Assembly: GCA_022841665.1 (NCBI GenBank)
Contig: JALHRB010000008.1
Location: 1-64,000, forward strand
DNA: 64,000 nucleotides
Direction: 5' to 3'
Source of the DNA: Pseudolabrys sp.
GTDB lineage: Bacteria > Pseudomonadota > Alphaproteobacteria > Rhizobiales > Xanthobacteraceae
The notes under the pieces were generated by a model. It was not told the origin of the DNA. It saw nothing but the letters and a program-made list of their open reading frames with translations, and did not search any database. The translations under genes were made by a program, and so were the position numbers. Shown piece by piece: positions 48,467 to 57,628 of the stretch; positions within the stretch are counted from its first letter, which is position 1; every line of letters begins with the position of its first letter.

Positions 48467-48476
48467 ATTTAAATGC
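48467..48476. promoter_or_regulatory. CATTTAAATG palindrome between the kup genes
   Basis: A perfect 10-bp dyad in an AT-rich patch, 130 bases upstream of the second kup start. It may be an operator or promoter part; no regulator is known. Confidence 0.3.
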
Positions 48477-48551
48477 TTGTGACGGGCTGCGTATTGCGCA
48501 TGGCTCGTACGGACGGAGTGCCCAAATCGCACTGCTGGCCCTCGAGTTCAG

Positions 48552-48572
48552 CGGTATAAGCCCGCCCTTCGG
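48552..48572 (+). promoter_or_regulatory. Leader element before the second kup gene
   Basis: CGGTATAAGCCC followed by GCCCTTCGG, 34 bases before the start; the counterpart of 46427-46451 with about 85% agreement when two gaps are allowed. Any role is inferred only from conservation between the two leaders. Confidence 0.4.
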
Positions 48573-48606
48573 CATATTGCACCGCAACAAATCAGGCCTC
48601 TTCCCC

Positions 48607-50520
48607 ATGTCGCACAGCACCGTCGCCGGCAACGGCGGCTCCCTTGCGGCCGACACCCATCCGAAGGCCGGCTTCTGGGCACTTACCCTCGGCAGTATCG
48701 GCGTCGTCTACGGCGACATCGGTACCAGCCCGCTTTACGCCATGCGCGAGTCCGTTCTGGCCGCCGTCGGACCGGGCAATGCCGCGAACGAGACTGTGGT
48801 CCTCGGCATTCTCTCGCTGATCATCTGGGCGCTGCTGCTCGTCGTCACCGCCAAATACGTGCTGATCCTGCTGCGCGCCGACAACAAGGGCGAGGGCGGT
48901 ACGCTGGCATTGATGGCACTGGCATCGCGCGCGCTCGGCGGCGCCAGCGGCGCCGTCATCCTGCTCGGCGTCATCAGCGGCGCCCTGTTTTACGGCGACG
49001 CCATCATCACGCCGGCGCTGTCGGTATTGTCGGCGGTAGAAGGCCTGAAGATCGTGACGCCGGCGTTCGACGCTTATGTGGTGCCGATCACTGTCGTCAT
49101 CCTGGTCGTGCTGTTTGCGGTGCAGTCGCGCGGCACGGCCAAGGTCGCTGCCTTTTTCGGTCCGATTACGCTTGTTTGGTTCGCGGCGCTTGCCGCCGCC
49201 GGGCTGTGGCATATTGGGCAAAACACGGACGTGCTCTCCGCATTTAATCCCTGGTACGGCATGAATTTTCTGCTGCACCACGGCCTGATCGGGTTCTATA
49301 CGCTCGGCGCCGTGTTTCTGGTGGTGACCGGTTCGGAAGCGCTTTACGCCGACCTCGGCCATTTCGGCCGTGGCCCGATCCGCTTCGCCTGGCTTACGGT
49401 AGTGTTGCCAGCACTCACCATTAACTATCTCGGGCAGGGCGCCCTGGTGCTTGCCGACCCGAAAGCGATCGAGAACCCCTTCTTCTTGCTTTATCCGGAA
49501 TGGGCGCTGCTGCCGATGGTCGGTCTCGCCACTGCCGCCACCGTGATCGCGAGCCAGGCGGTCATCACCGGGGCGTATTCGCTCACGCGCCAGGCAATCC
49601 AGCTCGGCCTGTTGCCGCGGCTTGAAATCCGCCACACCTCGGAATCCTTGTTCGGGCAGATCTACATGCCGCGCGTCAACACGCTGCTGCTCGTCGGCGT
49701 GCTGCTGCTGGTCGCGCTGTTCCGTTCGTCGAGCGCGCTTGCGTCCGCCTATGGCATCGCAGTCACCGGCACCATGGTCGTCACCGCCATGATGGCCTTC
49801 GTTGTCATTTGGAAAGTGTGGCGCTGGCCGTTGATCGCGGCGATTGCGTTGATCGCGCCATTCCTGCTCATCGACCTCACGTTTCTCTCGGCCAACATGC
49901 TCAAGATTTTCGAAGGCGGCTGGATGCCGCTCGCGCTTGGCGCCGTGGTCATAGCGGTGATGTACACCTGGCGGCGCGGCAGCCGACTGCTGTTCGAAAA
50001 GACTCGCAAGTTGGAAACGCCACTCGAATCCCTGGTCGCGGGCCTCGAGAAAAAGCCGCCGCAGCGGGTGCCCGGCACGGCCGTCTTCCTGACAAGCGAT
50101 CCGGCCAGCGCGCCGACCGCGCTCCTGCACAGCCTCAAGCACTACAAAGTGCTGCACGAAAAGAACGTCATTCTCACCATCGAAACCGCCGACACACCGC
50201 GGGTCGATCCAGCCGAACGGGTGCGCATGGAGCCTGTGGGCGAGACTTTCGCCAAGGTTGTGCTGCGTTTTGGCTTCATGGAGACGCCAAACGTGCCCAA
50301 AGCGCTGGCGATTGCCCGCAAGCTCGGCTGGCAATTCGACATCATGGCCACCTCGTTCTTTCTGTCGCGGCGTTCGCTCAAACCGGCGGTGAAGTCGGAC
50401 ATGCCGCAATGGCAGAATCGGCTGTTCATTGGCCTCACCCGCGTGGCCAACGACGCCACCGACTATTTCCAGATTCCGACCGGCCGCGTGGTCGAGGTGG
50501 GCACCCAGGTGACGGTCTAG
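48607..50520 (+). CDS. kup: Kup-family potassium uptake protein (copy 2)
   Basis: A 637-residue second Kup transporter with the same motif set ([33 protein letters not shown]) and the same 12-helix plan. ATG 48607 aligns with copy 1; a longer TTG frame at 48577 is unlikely. Divergence from copy 1 is concentrated in the first 40 residues and the C-terminal domain. Its stop codon lies in a 22-base sequence that is repeated 29 bases downstream. Confidence 0.95.
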   Translation: MSHSTVAGNGGSLAADTHPKAGFWALTLGSIGVVYGDIGTSPLYAMRESVLAAVGPGNAANETVVLGILSLIIWALLLVVTAKYVLILLRADNKGEGGTLALMALASRALGGASGAVILLGVISGALFYGDAIITPALSVLSAVEGLKIVTPAFDAYVVPITVVILVVLFAVQSRGTAKVAAFFGPITLVWFAALAAAGLWHIGQNTDVLSAFNPWYGMNFLLHHGLIGFYTLGAVFLVVTGSEALYADLGHFGRGPIRFAWLTVVLPALTINYLGQGALVLADPKAIENPFFLLYPEWALLPMVGLATAATVIASQAVITGAYSLTRQAIQLGLLPRLEIRHTSESLFGQIYMPRVNTLLLVGVLLLVALFRSSSALASAYGIAVTGTMVVTAMMAFVVIWKVWRWPLIAAIALIAPFLLIDLTFLSANMLKIFEGGWMPLALGAVVIAVMYTWRRGSRLLFEKTRKLETPLESLVAGLEKKPPQRVPGTAVFLTSDPASAPTALLHSLKHYKVLHEKNVILTIETADTPRVDPAERVRMEPVGETFAKVVLRFGFMETPNVPKALAIARKLGWQFDIMATSFFLSRRSLKPAVKSDMPQWQNRLFIGLTRVANDATDYFQIPTGRVVEVGTQVTV

Positions 50521-50559
50521 CGGACTGCGACACGCAAGTGACGGTCTAGCGGACTGCGA
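50509..50559 (+). repeat. Tandem 22-base repeat (29-base period) across the kup stop
   Basis: GTGACGGTCTAGCGGACTGC and its next two bases occur at 50509-50530 and again, identical, at 50538-50559. The first copy contains the last codons and stop of kup copy 2, so the second is a non-coding duplicate. This fits local slippage. Confidence 0.9.
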
Positions 50560-50622
50560 AAAGAATGGTGCAGCCCGGCCGGATTCCGGGTAAAACGGCG
50601 CGGTAAACGGGAGTTTTCGGCC

Positions 50623-50961
50623 ATGGCCGAGCAGATGCCGCGGGCGGACGAAGTGACCGACCTGACGCCGGAGGAGGTCGCCACCGGCCTGCGCGAAGGG
50701 CGCATGCTGTTGGTCGACGTGCGCGAGCTCAACGAGACCGCGATGGAAAGCTACCCCGACGCGGTGATCGTGCCGCTCTCCTGCTTCGACCCCGCCGCCA
50801 TTCCCGACCCGCAGGGCAAGCAGGTTGTGTTTGCCTGCCGTTCCGGCCGCCGCTCCATCACCGCTTCCGTCGCCGCTCAGGATCAGGGCTACGCCTACAC
50901 CCACCATCTGGCGGGCGGCATCATCGCCTGGAAGCAAGCCGGGCTACCCACCAAGACCTGA
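50623..50961 (+). CDS. Single-domain rhodanese-like protein
   Basis: A 112-residue rhodanese domain. The persulfide-forming Cys72 sits in the loop FACRSGRRS. The rest follows the family: LLVDVRELNETAMESYPDAVIVP near the N-terminus and HHLAGGIIAWKQAGLP at the end. It is cytosolic with no signal peptide, and may supply sulfane sulfur. GGGAG is 12 bases before the ATG. It is followed after 26 bases by the PotF-like gene. Confidence 0.92.
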   Translation: MAEQMPRADEVTDLTPEEVATGLREGRMLLVDVRELNETAMESYPDAVIVPLSCFDPAAIPDPQGKQVVFACRSGRRSITASVAAQDQGYAYTHHLAGGIIAWKQAGLPTKT

Positions 50962-50987
50962 AGTCCGCATCGTACAAGAGGCCCGTC

Positions 50988-52076
50988 ATGCGTCGCGCGT
51001 TTGCGATCGCCGTTGTCGCTCTGAGCGTCGGCATTCCCATGGCCGCCGCGCAGCAGCGCACGGTCAATGTCTACAACTGGTCGGACTACATCGACCCGCA
51101 GGTGCTGGAAGATTTCACCAAAGAGACCGGCATCAAGGTGCAGTACGACACTTTCGATGCCAACGAGACGCTGGAGACCAAGCTGCTCGCCGGCAAGTCC
51201 GGCTACGACGTGGTGGTGCCGACCGGTTATTTTCTCGAGCGGCAAATCAAGGCCGGCGTGTTCCGGAAACTCGACAAGAGCAAGCTGCCGAACCTCGTCC
51301 ATGCCTGGCCGGAGATCGCCAATCGGCTCGCCGTTTACGACCCCGGCAACCAGTACGCCGTCAACTACATGTGGGGCACGACCGGCATCGGCTTCAACGT
51401 CAAGGCCGCGCGCGCGCGGCTCGGCGACGCCAAGATCGACAGCTGGGACATCGTCTTCAAACCCGAAAATCTCGCCAAGTTCAAGGACTGCGGCGTGCAT
51501 ATGCTCGATAGCGCCGACGACATCATGCCGGCGGCGCTGCACTATCTCGGGCTCAATCCGAATTCGACAGACGCGAAAGACCTGGAGAGGGCCGCCGATC
51601 TTGTGATGAAGGTCCGCTCCTCGGTGCGCAAATTCCACTCCTCGGAATATCTCAATGCGCTGGCGGGCGGGGAAATCTGCCTGGTGGTCGGTTGGTCCGG
51701 CGACATCAAGCAGGCGCAGAAGCGTGCCGCCGAAGCCAAAGGAGGCGTCGAGGTCGGCTATGCGATCCCGAAGGAGGGCGCGCAGATGTTCTTTGACAAT
51801 TTCGCCATCCCGACGGATGCCGCGAATGTCGCCGAGGCGCACGCTTTCATCGACTACATGATGAAGCCCGAGGTGGCGGCCAAGAACAGCAACCTCGTTT
51901 CTTACGCCAACGGCAACCTGGCCAGCCAGAAACTCATCGACAAGGCGGTGATCGAGGACCGCAGCGTCTATCCCGACGCCGCCCTCATGAGCAAGCTCTA
52001 CATCGTCGGCGCGCGCGACCAGCGGGCGCAGCGCACGCTCAACCGGCTGTGGACGAAGATCAAAACGGGAAGGTGA
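50988..52076 (+). CDS. Polyamine ABC transporter substrate-binding protein (PotF-like, orphan)
   Basis: A 362-residue periplasmic binding protein of the PotD/PotF family with signal peptide (cleavage near AAAQQ). Polyamine features are VYNWSDYIDP, SGYDVVVPTGYFL and the VGWSGDIKQA hinge segment. The closest named relatives bind putrescine or spermidine. No ATPase or permease genes accompany it, so it must serve a transporter encoded elsewhere or act as a sensor. Confidence 0.93.
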   Translation: MRRAFAIAVVALSVGIPMAAAQQRTVNVYNWSDYIDPQVLEDFTKETGIKVQYDTFDANETLETKLLAGKSGYDVVVPTGYFLERQIKAGVFRKLDKSKLPNLVHAWPEIANRLAVYDPGNQYAVNYMWGTTGIGFNVKAARARLGDAKIDSWDIVFKPENLAKFKDCGVHMLDSADDIMPAALHYLGLNPNSTDAKDLERAADLVMKVRSSVRKFHSSEYLNALAGGEICLVVGWSGDIKQAQKRAAEAKGGVEVGYAIPKEGAQMFFDNFAIPTDAANVAEAHAFIDYMMKPEVAAKNSNLVSYANGNLASQKLIDKAVIEDRSVYPDAALMSKLYIVGARDQRAQRTLNRLWTKIKTGR

Positions 52077-52087
52077 GGCCTCCCTCA

Positions 52088-52186
52088 CCCTGAAAGGGGG
52101 AGGGTCGGGGGTCTACGACGGCGCGCGATTGACCCCCACCCGTCCGCCTTCGCTCCGCTTTGGCGGACGACCTCCCCCTTTCAGGG
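52088..52186. repeat. 99-base inverted-repeat element (CCCTGAAAGGGGGAGG arms)
   Basis: Perfect 16-base arms CCCTGAAAGGGGGAGG (52088-52103) and CCTCCCCCTTTCAGGG (52171-52186) enclose a GC-rich centre with its own GTCCGCC/GGCGGAC hairpin. It resembles dispersed intergenic palindromes of Rhizobiales. It lies between convergent genes and its right arm supplies the stop codon of lpxXL. Confidence 0.8.
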
Positions 52187-53137
52187 GGAGGTGGAAGAAA
52201 GCGCGTCATCTTCCGGCCGCCAACGGCGGTGCAGCCACAGCCACTGCTCAGGGTGCTCGCGCACCCAGCCCTCGATGACGGACATGATGTTCTGCATGGT
52301 GCCGGCGATGTCGACCATGCCGTCGGAGCTACGGACGGGCATGATTTCCTCGGTCAACTCGGCGCGGAAGCGGTTGCCCGGCAGCCTGACGATGCGGGTG
52401 CCGTGGATCGGGCAGTCGAAGTGCTGTGCCAGCCGCGCGATCAGCGGATTGGCGCGGGTTTTTTGGCCGAAGAAGGTCACCTCGACGCCGCGCACATAAT
52501 ACTGATCGACCAGCATGCCGACATGCGCCCCGCGCTCCAGCGCCTGCGACAGCTTCAGCGGCGCGTCGAGCCCGGTGGAGATCATATCGCCCATGAGGGC
52601 ATTGCGAGTTTCGCTGATCCAAGCGTTCAGACGTGGAATGTTCGGGCGCCGGTACAACACCGCGCTATCCATCTTGTAGGTGGAGGCGGCGATGGCCGGT
52701 AGCTCCCAATTCGCCAGATGCGCCGCGAAAATCAGGGCAGGGCGGTCGTCGCGCAGCAGTGTGCGGAAGCGCTCGATGTCGGCATCGCGCAACTCGATGC
52801 GGCCGGGCCGGTCGGGATAGTCGGGGTCCCAGTCCCACAGCCGGTCGAGGTGCGCGAACTCGGCGCCCATGCGGCCGAGATTGTCCCAGACGCCGCGCAC
52901 GATGGTCTCGATCTCGGCCGGCGACTTTTCTGGAAATGCGGCGGTGAGTTGCGTGCGCGCGATGCGATTCTCGCGAAACAGCGGCCCAATGGTGCGCATG
53001 AAGCCGCCGGCCGCATTGGTCAGCGTGTCCGGATTGAACAGGCGCAGGAGCTTGAGCAGGCCGACCGCAACCGATCCGACCAAGGCGTCTCCGGCGCGCT
53101 TGAGGCCGCGGCGTAAACGTCGCTTGATCGTGCTCAT
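52181..53137 (-). CDS. lpxXL: Lipid A very-long-chain acyltransferase LpxXL
   Basis: A 318-residue inner-membrane acyltransferase of the LpxL/HtrB family. The catalytic H-x4-E is His140 to Glu145 in AAHLANWELP. Context identifies it as LpxXL, which moves the 27-hydroxyoctacosanoyl chain from AcpXL to lipid A: it ends the acpXL cluster in rhizobial gene order, 15 bases after adh2XL. The last codons (STSP and stop) fall in the repeat at 52088-52186, so the C-terminus may be recently changed. Confidence 0.93.
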   Translation of the reverse strand: MSTIKRRLRRGLKRAGDALVGSVAVGLLKLLRLFNPDTLTNAAGGFMRTIGPLFRENRIARTQLTAAFPEKSPAEIETIVRGVWDNLGRMGAEFAHLDRLWDWDPDYPDRPGRIELRDADIERFRTLLRDDRPALIFAAHLANWELPAIAASTYKMDSAVLYRRPNIPRLNAWISETRNALMGDMISTGLDAPLKLSQALERGAHVGMLVDQYYVRGVEVTFFGQKTRANPLIARLAQHFDCPIHGTRIVRLPGNRFRAELTEEIMPVRSSDGMVDIAGTMQNIMSVIEGWVREHPEQWLWLHRRWRPEDDALSSTSP

Positions 53138-53152
53138 GCTGCGTCGTCCGGG

Positions 53153-54175
53153 CTAGAAATGGACGATGACCTTGCCGAACACCTGCCGGCTTTCGATGCG
53201 CGCGAGGCCTTTCTCGAAGTCGGCGAGCGCAAACTCGGAATCGATGATGGCGCCCATGCCCGCCGCCATCTTCGACAGGCTGTCGCGGATGTTCTGGATG
53301 CGGCAGCCGAACGAGCCGAGGATCTTGTACTGCTGCTGGAAGAGCTGCATGAGGTTGATGGTCACGGTCGGCCCGGCGGTCGAACCGCAGGTGACCAGCC
53401 GCCCGCCGCGCTTCAGGACCAGCAGCGAGCCGTTGAAGCCCTCGCCGCCGACGTGCTCGAACACCACGTCGACGCCCTTCTTGGCAGTGAGCTTGCGGGT
53501 GACGCCCTCGAAGCGATCGGTCTTGTAGTTGATCACGTGGTCGGCGCCGAGGGCCTTCGCCTTCTCCGCCTTGGCGTCGTCGCCGACGGTGGTGATGACG
53601 GTGCAGCCGAGCGCCTTGGCCATCTTGATCGCCACCGAGCCGATGCCGGAACCGGCGGCGTGCACGAGGATGGTCTCGCCGGGCTTGAGCTTGGCGTTGT
53701 CGAACAGCATGTGCTCGGTGGTGCCGAAGGCGATCGGCGCGCAGGCGGCGTCGCGGAAGCTGACGCCTTGCGGCACCGGCACGACAAGCCGCGCCGGCAG
53801 GTTGATGAGCTCGCGCGCGAAGCCGTCGATATGGAAGCCCATGATGCCGGCGACGTTTTCGCAGAGATTATCGCGGCCTTCCTTGCAGTTGGCGCAATGC
53901 CCGCAGGTCATCGCGCCGTACATGACGACCTTGTCGCCCGCCTTGAAATTCTTCACGCCCGCGCCAGCGGCCGCAATCTCGCCGGAGGCTTCGGCGCCGA
54001 CGACCAGCGGCAGCTTGCGCTTGGCGAAGGCCATGCCGCGGAAGCCCCAGAGGTCGAGATGGTTCAGCCCGACCGCCTTGATGCGCACCTGCACCTCGCC
54101 GTCGCCCGGCGGGGGCGGGGCGGGGATGTCGGCCAGTTCGAGCTTGCGGTCGCCGATGAGCTGGAGTGCGCGCAT
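53153..54175 (-). CDS. Zinc-dependent dehydrogenase/enoyl reductase of the VLCFA cluster (Adh2XL)
   Basis: A 340-residue medium-chain dehydrogenase. The catalytic-domain segment VVGAEASGEIAAAGAGV, the structural-zinc cysteines in CGHCANCKEGRDNLC, and the NAD(P) motif HAAGSGIGSVAIKMAKALG are clear. In rhizobia the same position holds the adh2XL gene, thought to act as enoyl-ACP reductase in very-long-chain hydroxy fatty acid synthesis. ATG 54175 is likely; a TTG frame reaches 54190. Confidence 0.9.
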   Translation of the reverse strand: MRALQLIGDRKLELADIPAPPPPGDGEVQVRIKAVGLNHLDLWGFRGMAFAKRKLPLVVGAEASGEIAAAGAGVKNFKAGDKVVMYGAMTCGHCANCKEGRDNLCENVAGIMGFHIDGFARELINLPARLVVPVPQGVSFRDAACAPIAFGTTEHMLFDNAKLKPGETILVHAAGSGIGSVAIKMAKALGCTVITTVGDDAKAEKAKALGADHVINYKTDRFEGVTRKLTAKKGVDVVFEHVGGEGFNGSLLVLKRGGRLVTCGSTAGPTVTINLMQLFQQQYKILGSFGCRIQNIRDSLSKMAAGMGAIIDSEFALADFEKGLARIESRQVFGKVIVHF

Positions 54176-54200
54176 GGGATGAATGGACAAGCGCGGCCGG

Positions 54201-55469
54201 TTAGGCCGGCTCGAGCCCCATGACGAGCGAGACGTTCTGCCCGCCGAAGCCGAATGAATTCGAGATGGCGTGCCGCACGCGCGCGTCGCGCGCCTTGTTC
54301 GGCACCACGTCGAGCGGGATGGCCGGGTCGGGCATGTCGTAGTTGATTGTCGGGGGTATGCGCTGGTTCTGGAGCGTCAGCAGCGAAAACACCGCCTCCA
54401 CCGCGCCGGCCGCCGACAAGGTGTGGCCGATCATCGACTTGTTCGACGAGATCGGGAGGCTCTTCATGCGCTCGCCGAAAACGGTCGAGCAGCCGAGATA
54501 CTCCATTTTGTCGTTTTCCGGAGTCGAGGTGCCGTGCGCGTTCACGTAGTCGATGTCGTCGGGTACGAGGCCGGCGTCGTTGATGGCGCTTTTGATGCAG
54601 CCGATGATCGGCTTACCATCCGGGCTCGATCGCGTGCGGTGGAAGGCGTCGGTCATCTCGCCGCAGCCTTCCAGAATGCCGAGGATCTTGGCCCCGCGCG
54701 CATTGGCCGTGTCGTAGTTCTCCAGCACCAGCGCGCCCGAGCCTTCGGCCATGACGAATCCGTCGCGGGTCTTGGAGAAGGGGCGTGCCGCCTTTTCCGG
54801 CGGATCGTTCTGCGTCGACAGCGCCGACAGCAGGGAGAAGCGGATCACGGCTTCCGGATTGATCGAGCCGTCGGTGCCGACGCAGAGGGCGGCGTCGGTC
54901 TCGCCGCGGCGGATGGCCTCGACGCCGAGCTGGATCGCGGTCGCGCCGGAAGCGCAGGCCGTCGACAGCGAGATCGGCGAGCCGCGGGTACCGAATTTCT
55001 CGGCCAGGTGATCGGCAACCGAGCCGAGCAGAAAGCGGCGGTGAAAGGCGGGAAACTGCGCGCTCACGCGCAGCAAGTCGGCATAGGTGATCTTGTCGTT
55101 GGCGCCGGATTCGCGGGCGACCTCACGCCGTTGCGGCCATTCCATTTCGATCGGCGGCACGGCGAGGAAGAGGGGGCCTGGAAATGCGCCGCGTCCGCCG
55201 ATGCCGGATTGCGCAATCGCTTCTTCGGCAGCGATGTCGGCGAAGCTCTCGGTGAGGCCTGCGGCCGACTCGTGCGGCGGCAGGAAATCGATGGTGCCGG
55301 CGATGCGCGTCTTAAGCCCGTCGGTCGGAAAGCGGGTAATGGCGCGAATGCCGGATTCGCCGGCGGTGAGCTTGGCCCAGTTGTCGGTCTTGCCGGCGCC
55401 GAGCGAGGTGATCACGCCCAGGCCGGTGACGGCGACGATCGGGCGGCCCTGCTTGTCGGTGGATGCCAT
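54201..55469 (-). CDS. fabF1XL: Beta-ketoacyl-ACP synthase FabF1XL
   Basis: A 422-residue condensing enzyme with a complete Cys-His-His triad: Cys172 in STACASGATA, His312 in HGTSTPEND and His349 in NKSMIGHTLSAAG. Assigned as the active elongation synthase of the very-long-chain acyl cluster by gene order. GGAG is 10 bases upstream of ATG 55469. The second KAS-like gene lies 13 bases upstream. Confidence 0.94.
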   Translation of the reverse strand: MASTDKQGRPIVAVTGLGVITSLGAGKTDNWAKLTAGESGIRAITRFPTDGLKTRIAGTIDFLPPHESAAGLTESFADIAAEEAIAQSGIGGRGAFPGPLFLAVPPIEMEWPQRREVARESGANDKITYADLLRVSAQFPAFHRRFLLGSVADHLAEKFGTRGSPISLSTACASGATAIQLGVEAIRRGETDAALCVGTDGSINPEAVIRFSLLSALSTQNDPPEKAARPFSKTRDGFVMAEGSGALVLENYDTANARGAKILGILEGCGEMTDAFHRTRSSPDGKPIIGCIKSAINDAGLVPDDIDYVNAHGTSTPENDKMEYLGCSTVFGERMKSLPISSNKSMIGHTLSAAGAVEAVFSLLTLQNQRIPPTINYDMPDPAIPLDVVPNKARDARVRHAISNSFGFGGQNVSLVMGLEPA

Positions 55470-55482
55470 CGCGCGCTCTCCT

Positions 55483-56670
55483 TCAACCGATCTTTTCAAC
55501 CAGCGCCAAGCCTTCGCCCCGCCAATGTCCGACGCCGGTGACGACCACCTGGCGCAAATCTTCCTTCATCGGCTTCTCGAAGCCCGACGAGTCGCTGGGT
55601 GGAAACAGCCTACCATGCCCAACCGCGATCGCGGCCAGCGCCAAATTCATCGTGAATTGCGGCTCCAGCCCATGGCCGAGATATGTGCCTGTGGCGCGCA
55701 CGGCAAGGTCGGGATGCTGTGTCAGAAACGTGCGCTCGTCGGCGGTGGCCGGTTCTGCACCCGTGGCGCCCGACAGCACGGCGGCATGGCCGTCTTGCAC
55801 CTTGTCCTTGACCTTGTCCCACAGCCGCGTCAGCGCGCCCAGGGCTGCGCCCGGCGCGCGGTCGGCGCGGTCGGAGACGACCGCCGCAAGCCGCGCGATC
55901 GGCTTGGCGCCGCGCGCTTTGGCGTGCTCGCTCGCCTCGATCACCAGGAAGGCGCCGAGCGAGCCGAGCGCAAAGCCGGCGCCGTTGCGCTGCCAGATCG
56001 GCTTCAATTCGTTCTTCAGCGCCATATTGGCGAATTCGTACAGCATCAGCAGGTCCGGCCGCTCGCCATTGTGCGAGCCGCCGACCAACGCGATGTCGCT
56101 CTGCCCGGCGCCGATGCGCGCATGCGCGATGCGCACGGCATCGATGCCGGCGCTTTCCTCGCCCATGAAGGTACGCGAGGAGCCGGTCACGCCGTGCACG
56201 ATGGAAATATTGCCGGCGAGCAGATTGGACAATTGCGCCAGGAAGAGGGTGGGGCGCAGGTCGCTCATCAGCCGTTCGTTCAAGAAAGCGTCCGGATCGG
56301 CCGCATTCTTGATGCCACTGAGAATATTCGAATCGACCGCCAGATCGCGCTCACCACCGCCAGCGGCGACGATCATGTCCATGCGCGAGAGCAGCTCGGG
56401 CTTGCCCTTCACGCCGGCCGAGTCGAGCGCAAGCCCGGCCGCGTAGGTGCCGATGCGCTGCCAATTCTCCATTTGGCGTTGTTCTTTTTTGGAGATCTGC
56501 GCGTCAAAGTTGATCGACGCCAGCGGATGCACGACGAAGGGTGCGAACGTCGTCGTGTCCGCGGCCGGCCTGGCCTCGGTCAGCTTCTGCCAATGCGCCT
56601 CGGGGCCTTCGCCGAGGCAGGAGACGATTCCGATGCCGGTGATCCAGGTTTCCCGCTCCGTGTCAGCCAT
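55483..56670 (-). CDS. fabF2XL: KAS-like protein FabF2XL lacking catalytic residues
   Basis: A 395-residue thiolase-fold protein of the FabF family. At the position of the active Cys it reads VHGVTGSSRTF, with no Cys; the first His motif is replaced by SGATGAEPATADE; a Gly-His remains in YLGHGLEPQF. This recalls the chain-length factor of type II polyketide systems, so it may form a heterodimer with FabF1XL (inference). ATG 56670 overlaps the fabZXL end by 8 bases. Confidence 0.9.
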   Translation of the reverse strand: MADTERETWITGIGIVSCLGEGPEAHWQKLTEARPAADTTTFAPFVVHPLASINFDAQISKKEQRQMENWQRIGTYAAGLALDSAGVKGKPELLSRMDMIVAAGGGERDLAVDSNILSGIKNAADPDAFLNERLMSDLRPTLFLAQLSNLLAGNISIVHGVTGSSRTFMGEESAGIDAVRIAHARIGAGQSDIALVGGSHNGERPDLLMLYEFANMALKNELKPIWQRNGAGFALGSLGAFLVIEASEHAKARGAKPIARLAAVVSDRADRAPGAALGALTRLWDKVKDKVQDGHAAVLSGATGAEPATADERTFLTQHPDLAVRATGTYLGHGLEPQFTMNLALAAIAVGHGRLFPPSDSSGFEKPMKEDLRQVVVTGVGHWRGEGLALVEKIG

Positions 56671-57136
56671 TGGCAGGGACCTCGCTGGCAAAGCCGACGC
56701 GCTCGGCCATCTTGCGCATGGCGAGGCGCATTTCGTCGTTCGGGAAGTCGAGAATGCGCAAGGTCAGCGACGCGTCGCAAATAGTCTTGCGGCCCATGCT
56801 GATCTTGGCCTCGGTCATCGCGTAGCCGGAACCGTCATGGGTGATCCGCGCCTGGATCGCGAGTACGTTCCCGGGCGTGACGAAGGTGCGGAATTTGGCG
56901 TCCTTGGCGGCGGCGAGGAACGCCATTCTCTGGAAATTGTTGGCAGCGGCGACCAGCCAGCCCGACGTTTGCGCCATGGCCTCCAGCAGCAAAACGCCCG
57001 GCATCAGCGGGTAGCCGGGAAAATGGCCTTCGAAGATTGTGCTTTCAGTCGGGACCGTAGCCTCGGTGCTGATCGTGCGGTCGGCGAGACTGATGTCGAC
57101 GACCCGGTCGATCAGCTGGAAGTACTCGAGACGCAT
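56663..57136 (-). CDS. fabZXL: 3-hydroxyacyl-ACP dehydratase FabZXL
   Basis: A 157-residue hotdog-fold dehydratase. Catalytic His38 lies in EGHFPGYPLMPG and Glu52 in LLEAMAQTSGW, the FabZ pattern. GGGAG precedes ATG 57136; a longer frame to 57253 is in the acpXL gene. The cluster position (second after acpXL) matches rhizobial fabZXL, which works in making the C28 hydroxy acyl chain. Confidence 0.94.
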   Translation of the reverse strand: MRLEYFQLIDRVVDISLADRTISTEATVPTESTIFEGHFPGYPLMPGVLLLEAMAQTSGWLVAAANNFQRMAFLAAAKDAKFRTFVTPGNVLAIQARITHDGSGYAMTEAKISMGRKTICDASLTLRILDFPNDEMRLAMRKMAERVGFASEVPANG

Positions 57137-57147
57137 GTGCTCCCGCT

Positions 57148-57429
57148 TCAGGCTCCCTTGGCCGCGACCAACTCGTCGATGCGGGCGCTGAGGTTCTTCA
57201 ACACGAAGTACTGGTCGGTGGTGGCCTTGCCGTCGTTGACTTCCTGGGTCCACTGCTCGAGCGGCAGTTTAATGCCGAAGGCCTTGTCGATGGCGAAGGC
57301 AATATCCAGGAAGTCCAGGCTGTCGATGCCCAGATCGTTAATGGCGTGGCTTTCCGGGGTGATGGAATCGCGCGGGATATCGCAGGTCTCGGCGATGATA
57401 TTGGCGATGGTATCGAACGTCGAGGACAT
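57148..57429 (-). CDS. acpXL: Specialised acyl carrier protein AcpXL
   Basis: A 93-residue acyl carrier protein for very-long-chain fatty acids. The 4'-phosphopantetheine Ser37 is in GIDSLDFLD. It carries the longer C-terminal helix ([20 protein letters not shown]) that separates AcpXL from the housekeeping AcpP. It is the first gene of the cluster, with a 199-base upstream region. Confidence 0.95.
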   Translation of the reverse strand: MSSTFDTIANIIAETCDIPRDSITPESHAINDLGIDSLDFLDIAFAIDKAFGIKLPLEQWTQEVNDGKATTDQYFVLKNLSARIDELVAAKGA

Positions 57430-57628
57430 CGTTAACTCTCTGATTGATAAGGAGTTCTTGCGAATGGACGGCCCGCGCGCCCGGTCCTCGCGCAACAGCC
57501 CCCCTGGCCCGGCGTCACGCCGGTATGCGGTCGGCTGCCCGTATAGCGAAGCAGCGGGGTAAGTTCAATGGCGGCGGGTATTTGACGGACGAAACTGGCT
57601 AACGGCGGGCTTTGGCTGTTCCGCTGCC

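Noticed and set aside
48592-50937. Minus-strand open frame of 781 codons opposite kup copy 2
   Set aside because: The plus strand is a full Kup transporter; the antisense product has no recognisable domain.
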